Shown piece by piece: positions 6,227 to 7,999 of a DNA stretch of 7,999 nt. The position numbers and the translations under genes were made by a program. The stretch comes from Acidobacteriota bacterium (GTDB taxonomy: Bacteria > Acidobacteriota > UBA4820 > DSQY01). The stretch covers positions 1-7,999 of the forward strand of contig JAKAIJ010000112.1 of NCBI GenBank assembly GCA_021814355.1, read 5' to 3'. Under the pieces are notes generated by a model. The model was not told the origin of the DNA. It saw only the letters and a list, made by a program, of their open reading frames with translations, and made no database searches. The stretch's first letter is position 1. Each line of letters begins with the position of its first letter.

Positions 6227-6445
6227 CATGCGCGCGCTTGGGTGAAGTGGGAAAGTGCTTTTCGTGCCAGGGCCTCTGAGCCAGGCATGTGGGACGGCGC
6301 AGCCCCGTTAGCAGCGCCTTGGGCTTTAGAAATCCCGGTCGCGGAAGGGTCCTGCCGGATCTTCGTCCCGGGCGTCCGTCTCCTGCCTAATTTATTAGAC
6401 ATAAGATATCTTATCAGACGTAAAAAGCGGGGGTGAGACCCTTTA
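6227..6445 (+). ncRNA. Candidate structured intergenic RNA, unknown class
   Basis: Three consecutive compound stem-loops can be drawn. Stem 1 (6263-6289) has 6 bp with one wobble, an A-A mismatch, then 2 bp. Stem 2 (6296-6318) has 5 bp, an A-A mismatch, then 2 bp and a 7-nt loop. Stem 3 (6334-6372) has an outer 5-bp CCCGG/CCGGG helix, an internal loop, and an inner 7-bp helix with a bulged G and a TGCC tetraloop. Smaller inverted repeats follow at 6387-6398, 6401-6414 and 6431-6441. The wobble pairs (6264/6288, 6348/6360, 6430/6442) are G-U only in plus-strand RNA and would be C-A on the minus strand, matching the candidate promoter upstream. No U-tract terminator ends it. It does not match tRNA, tmRNA, SRP, RNase P, 6S or the common riboswitches I know. 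Chance folding is a serious alternative. Confidence 0.22.
6401..6414. repeat. Perfect 14-bp palindrome ATAAGATATCTTAT (dif-like core)
   Basis: The palindrome is exact. With its flanks, the 28-bp segment 6394-6421 can be laid against E. coli dif as 11-bp arm, 6-bp centre (GATATC), 11-bp arm. It shares the inner arm ends CATAA and TTAT, but few of the outer positions. It could instead be an operator. No gene depends on it obviously. Confidence 0.45.
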
Positions 6446-6577
6446 CCGCCTGGAATCCCCTTGGACATGGCGGGAGTCTGTAGTATGCCTAATTTCGCTT
6501 TTATGAAAACGGGGCTCCCCATCCATCCATGGCGGGACGAAAAGCGCCTCCTTTGTGTGGTGTGGTGCCTCTTCCGT

Positions 6578-6592
6578 GGCGCGCACGGCGCC
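6578..6592. repeat. GC-rich hairpin downstream of the FmdB-type gene
   Basis: GGCGC-GCACG-GCGCC forms a 5-bp stem with a 5-nt loop, 14-28 bases past the minus-strand stop at 6606. No T-run follows it on either strand, so it is not a standard intrinsic terminator. It may protect the 3' end of the message or be chance. Confidence 0.3.
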
Positions 6593-6605
6593 GCGCGTTT
6601 CAGCC

Positions 6606-6830
6606 TCAGCCGAAGCCGGCGGAGCCGCAGGAGGCCTTGGGGGCTCCGCATGGCCCCATCCCTCCGGCCGGCGAGGAGGCGCCTCCGGTCTTCACGGAGG
6701 GGACCGAGAAGAGCTTTTCCACGTCTTCTGCGGCGCAGGAGGGGCAAGGCGGGGCCGCTGTCCCCTTCCGAAAGATCAGCTTCTCGTATCGCACCCCGCA
6801 CTCGCGGCAACGATATTCGTAAAGGGGCAT
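6606..6830 (-). CDS. FmdB-type zinc-ribbon protein, 74 residues
   Basis: Small predicted zinc-ribbon protein of the FmdB/putative regulatory protein family. Seen: N-terminal MPLYEYRCRECG, the family hallmark, with CxxC knuckles C8/C11 and C29/C32 (PCPSC) that would bind one zinc. KLFSVPSV follows at 39-46, then a flexible Gly/Pro/Ser-rich tail with two further cysteines (C61, C68) and a glycine end, as is common in the family. The biochemical role is not established; FmdB was first linked to formamidase/amidase gene regulation, but most members have unknown jobs. ATG 6830 has GGAG 6 nt upstream. It follows thioredoxin after 15 bp in the same direction, so the two are very likely co-transcribed; a cysteine-rich protein beside thioredoxin could be a redox partner, which is inference only. 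Confidence 0.88.
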   Translation of the reverse strand: MPLYEYRCRECGVRYEKLIFRKGTAAPPCPSCAAEDVEKLFSVPSVKTGGASSPAGGMGPCGAPKASCGSAGFG

Positions 6831-6845
6831 CGAGCGCTCCGGGGA

Positions 6846-7172
6846 CTACAGCGATTTCTCGAGAAGGCTCTTCAGGGCCGGCTTTGGAAGGGCCCCGATG
6901 TGCTGGTTCACGACCTGCCCGCCCTTGAAGATCAACAGCGCCGGGATGGACATGACGCCGTACTGCTGGGCCAGGTTCTGGTTGTCGTCCACGTTGACCT
7001 TGGCGAACTTCACCTTGCCCGCCATCTCCTGGGCCAAGGCGTCCACCACCGGCGCGACCATCCGGCAGGGCCCGCACCAGGGGGCCCAAAAATCCACCAG
7101 GACTGGCTGGGAGGCGTTCAGGACTTCCGCCTTGAAGCTGGCCTCACCCACCTCCATCACGTGCTGAGACAT
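6846..7172 (-). CDS. trxA: Thioredoxin
   Basis: Cytoplasmic disulfide reductase of 108 residues, the normal length for TrxA. It has the canonical active site WCGPC (C33/C36) in VDFWAPWCGPCRMVAP, a preceding D27 at the buried-Asp position, the cis-proline P77 in MSIPALLIF, and the C-terminal glycine motif HIGALPKPAL. Nothing essential is missing, so it should reduce target disulfides using thioredoxin reductase, whose gene is not in this window. ATG 7172 is preferred over the longer frame reaching 7289: GGAGGG stands just upstream (7176-7181), the family aligns from MSQHVMEV, and the extension has no thioredoxin-like content. It lies between the membrane microprotein and the FmdB-type gene in one direction. 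A hairpin at 7192-7209 sits in its leader. Confidence 0.96.
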   Translation of the reverse strand: MSQHVMEVGEASFKAEVLNASQPVLVDFWAPWCGPCRMVAPVVDALAQEMAGKVKFAKVNVDDNQNLAQQYGVMSIPALLIFKGGQVVNQHIGALPKPALKSLLEKSL

Positions 7173-7191
7173 CGTCCCTCCGATTCTTCGA

Positions 7192-7209
7192 GGGGCCGAA
7201 CTCGGCCCC
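7192..7209. repeat. Strong 8-bp stem-loop in the leader of thioredoxin
   Basis: GGGGCCGA-AC-TCGGCCCC is an exact inverted repeat, lying 20 bases before the thioredoxin start and 16 bases after the microprotein stop. In practice it folds as 7 bp closing a 4-nt loop. There is no T-run on either strand, so it is not a standard terminator. It could partly stop or process transcripts, or stabilise the trx message, giving different levels of the two genes. Confidence 0.55.
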
Positions 7210-7224
7210 GCACCTGTCGGGCGC

Positions 7225-7320
7225 TCAAGTGGCCACGCCCAGTTTGGGCAGGAGATACCGGCTGGCCACGAACCAGACGGCCAGAACAAGGCCGAAGAGG
7301 ATTATGTCTCGTCCGGTCAT
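7225..7320 (-). CDS. 31-residue single-pass membrane microprotein, unknown function
   Basis: This short open frame encodes 31 residues. After MTGRD it has one hydrophobic helix, about residues 6-20 (IILFGLVLAVWFVAS), then a basic, aromatic end with R21, Y22, P25 and K26. That is the shape of a bitopic inner-membrane microprotein. The start is ATG 7320 with a purine-rich Shine-Dalgarno (minus-strand GGGAGGGAG, 7336 to 7328), the nearest GGAG being 7 nt away, one of the better ribosome sites in the window. The stop is 52 bases before thioredoxin in the same direction. I do not recognise a family. Small membrane proteins often modulate proteases, transporters or sensors, and the nearby Clp gene is a possible link, but that is speculation. 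It could also be a leader peptide for trx. Confidence 0.6.
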   Translation of the reverse strand: MTGRDIILFGLVLAVWFVASRYLLPKLGVAT

Positions 7321-7418
7321 GTCCCGACTCCCTCCCGGAGCGTTTCAAGCCGCGCCCCTCTTTCCTTTTCCAGGCTACTACAGATGCAGGAGGGGTCACA
7401 AGGGTAACCGGTCGTCCT

Positions 7419-7445
7419 GAAAAGATTTTAACCACCTGCTAGGTG
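7419..7445 (-). terminator. Possible weak intrinsic terminator at the end of the Clp gene
   Basis: Read on the minus strand, CACCT-AGC-AGGTG (7445 to 7433) forms a 5-bp hairpin with the Clp stop codon TAG inside it. It is followed by the T-rich tract TTAAAATCTTTT. The stem is short and the tract interrupted, so read-through to the microprotein and thioredoxin is likely. No convincing promoter was found in the 118 bp between the Clp stop and the microprotein start. Confidence 0.3.
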
Positions 7446-7999
7446 CGGTGGTGCTCCTCGTGCGGAGACTCCTCGTCGGCGGCGGTCTCCTGAAGGGAGA
7501 AGTCGTAGGCGGGCAGGACCAGCTCCACCGCCACGCTCCCCTGCTTCTCGAAGAGCCGGACGGCGGTTGCCTGGGGCCAGTCGGCGCGGAGGGCCAGCTC
7601 GGCCATGGGCTCGGAGACCAGCCGGCGCAGCGTCCGCCCCACGTTCCGGGCCCCGTAGTCGGGCGAGTAGCCCTCGCGCGCCAGGACCGCGCGGGCCGCG
7701 GGCTCCAACAGGAGCTGCTTCCCCTGGTGGGCGAGGCGCTCCCGCAGGTCCTCGAGCTGGAGGTCCACGATCGCCTCCATGGAATCCCCCTCGAGGCTCC
7801 TGAAGACGATCACCTCGTCCACCCGGTTCAGGAACTCGGGGGTGAAGTTGGCCCGGACCTCCCTCAGGACGGCCTCGTTCTCCACCGAGCCCTCTCCAGG
7901 CTCCTGGTATCCGAGCCGACCCTTCGAGAAGAGCTTCGTCCCCACGTTGCTCGTCATGATGACGGTGGCGTGGTGGAACCGCACCGTGCGCCCCTTCCC
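7439..7999 (-). CDS. Clp-family AAA+ ATPase (ClpB/ClpC type), C-terminal end only; N-terminus beyond window
   Basis: C-terminal 186 residues of a Hsp100/Clp unfoldase; the frame is open to the right edge, so the true start lies outside. Seen in order: GKGRTVRF then TVIMTSNVG (13-20), the end of Walker B/sensor-1 of the second AAA+ module; FTPEFLNRVDEVIVF (52-66) with the arginine-finger region; the D2 small domain; and YSPDYGAR (111-118), the sensor-2 GAR motif. The last 30 residues form an acidic, histidine-bearing tail (ends EEHHRT). These enzymes thread proteins through a hexamer for disaggregation (ClpB with DnaK) or for ClpP degradation (ClpA/ClpC). PEFLNR favours ClpB/ClpC over ClpA, but without the N-terminal and middle domains the subfamily cannot be settled. 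The gene precedes the microprotein-thioredoxin-FmdB group in the same direction. Confidence 0.92.
   Translation of the reverse strand, partial: GKGRTVRFHHATVIMTSNVGTKLFSKGRLGYQEPGEGSVENEAVLREVRANFTPEFLNRVDEVIVFRSLEGDSMEAIVDLQLEDLRERLAHQGKQLLLEPAARAVLAREGYSPDYGARNVGRTLRRLVSEPMAELALRADWPQATAVRLFEKQGSVAVELVLPAYDFSLQETAADEESPHEEHHRT

Larger units (their letters stand above)
6062..6605. other. 544-bp intergenic region between convergent genes
   Basis: This is the only stretch over 300 bases without a supported gene. From left to right it holds the A+T-rich island, a possible plus-strand promoter, the set of stem-loops, a 14-bp palindrome with a dif-like core, two copies of TGCCTAATTT (6384-6393 and 6486-6495), a CCAT run (6519-6530), and a GC-rich hairpin just past the FmdB-type gene (6578-6592). 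Open frames on both strands lack ribosome sites and known motifs, so I call none of them genes. Confidence 0.7.

Noticed and set aside
6250..6275. Minus-strand sigma54-like motif TGGCACGAAAAGC
   Set aside because: The GG and GC dinucleotides are 8 bp apart, not the required 10.
6242..6436. Plus-strand 64-codon frame starting GTG
   Set aside because: No ribosome site, no recognisable motif, and it overlaps the stem-loops; kept only as part of the intergenic description.
6227..6445. Known RNA gene or riboswitch (tRNA, tmRNA, SRP, RNase P, cobalamin, c-di-GMP)
   Set aside because: None of the conserved sequence blocks of these classes was found on either strand; a short GGTGAAGTGGGAAA resemblance to a cobalamin element lacks the B12 box.
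6505..6524. Minus-strand terminator-like GGGGAGCCCC followed by GTTTTC
   Set aside because: The stem is only about 3-4 bp with almost no loop, and the T-run is short; too weak to call as the terminator of the trx-FmdB unit.
6519..6532. CCAT triplet repeat (CCATCCATCCATGG) as a CRISPR or phase-variation tract
   Set aside because: Only three short units, no spacers, and not within a gene or between promoter elements.
6461..7442. Plus-strand open frames antisense to FmdB-type, trx and microprotein genes
   Set aside because: They mirror real minus-strand genes and show no family motif or ribosome site.

Overview
The window is high-GC bacterial chromosome (roughly 70% G+C in the genes). An envelope glycan locus with a polyprenyl-phosphate sugar transferase and two GT39 lipid-dependent glycosyltransferases, together with NrnA, ElbB-like, thioredoxin, FmdB-type and Clp genes, fits a Gram-negative-like, diderm bacterium such as an Acidobacteriota or Desulfobacterota/Myxococcota relative. 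The sequence alone does not fix the phylum.

Layout. Positions 1-4334 are a tight minus-strand operon read right to left. It starts with a WbaP-like undecaprenyl-phosphate sugar-1-phosphate transferase (GTG start, strong Shine-Dalgarno). A complete GT39 membrane glycosyltransferase follows after 1 bp. A second GT39 gene overlaps that one by 14 bp and runs off the left edge. Together they would start a lipid-linked glycan and use polyprenyl-phosphate sugars to decorate lipid or glycan acceptors. Positions 4335-4445 are a divergent promoter region with a good sigma70-type promoter for the plus-strand pair nrnA (DHH/DHHA1 phosphoesterase) and an elbB-like DJ-1/PfpI-superfamily gene, joined by an ATGA overlap. 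The ElbB-like protein has serine where its relatives have the nucleophilic cysteine, and its base composition falls along its length.

Positions 6062-6605 are a 544-bp gap between convergent genes and the most unusual part of the window. Its first 160 bp are only about 24% G+C (counted). After that come a possible plus-strand promoter, three compound stem-loops whose wobble pairs are G-U only in plus-strand RNA, and a perfect 14-bp palindrome that resembles the core of a dif/Xer site. No convincing gene lies here. It may encode a structured RNA, be a scar of a foreign insertion, or be a recombination site.

Positions 6606-7999 are a second minus-strand block: the C-terminal end of a ClpB/ClpC-type AAA+ unfoldase, a possible weak terminator, a 31-residue single-membrane-helix microprotein, thioredoxin, and an FmdB-type zinc-ribbon protein. 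It looks like a protein quality-control and redox neighbourhood. No tRNA, rRNA, CRISPR array or recognisable transposase is present.
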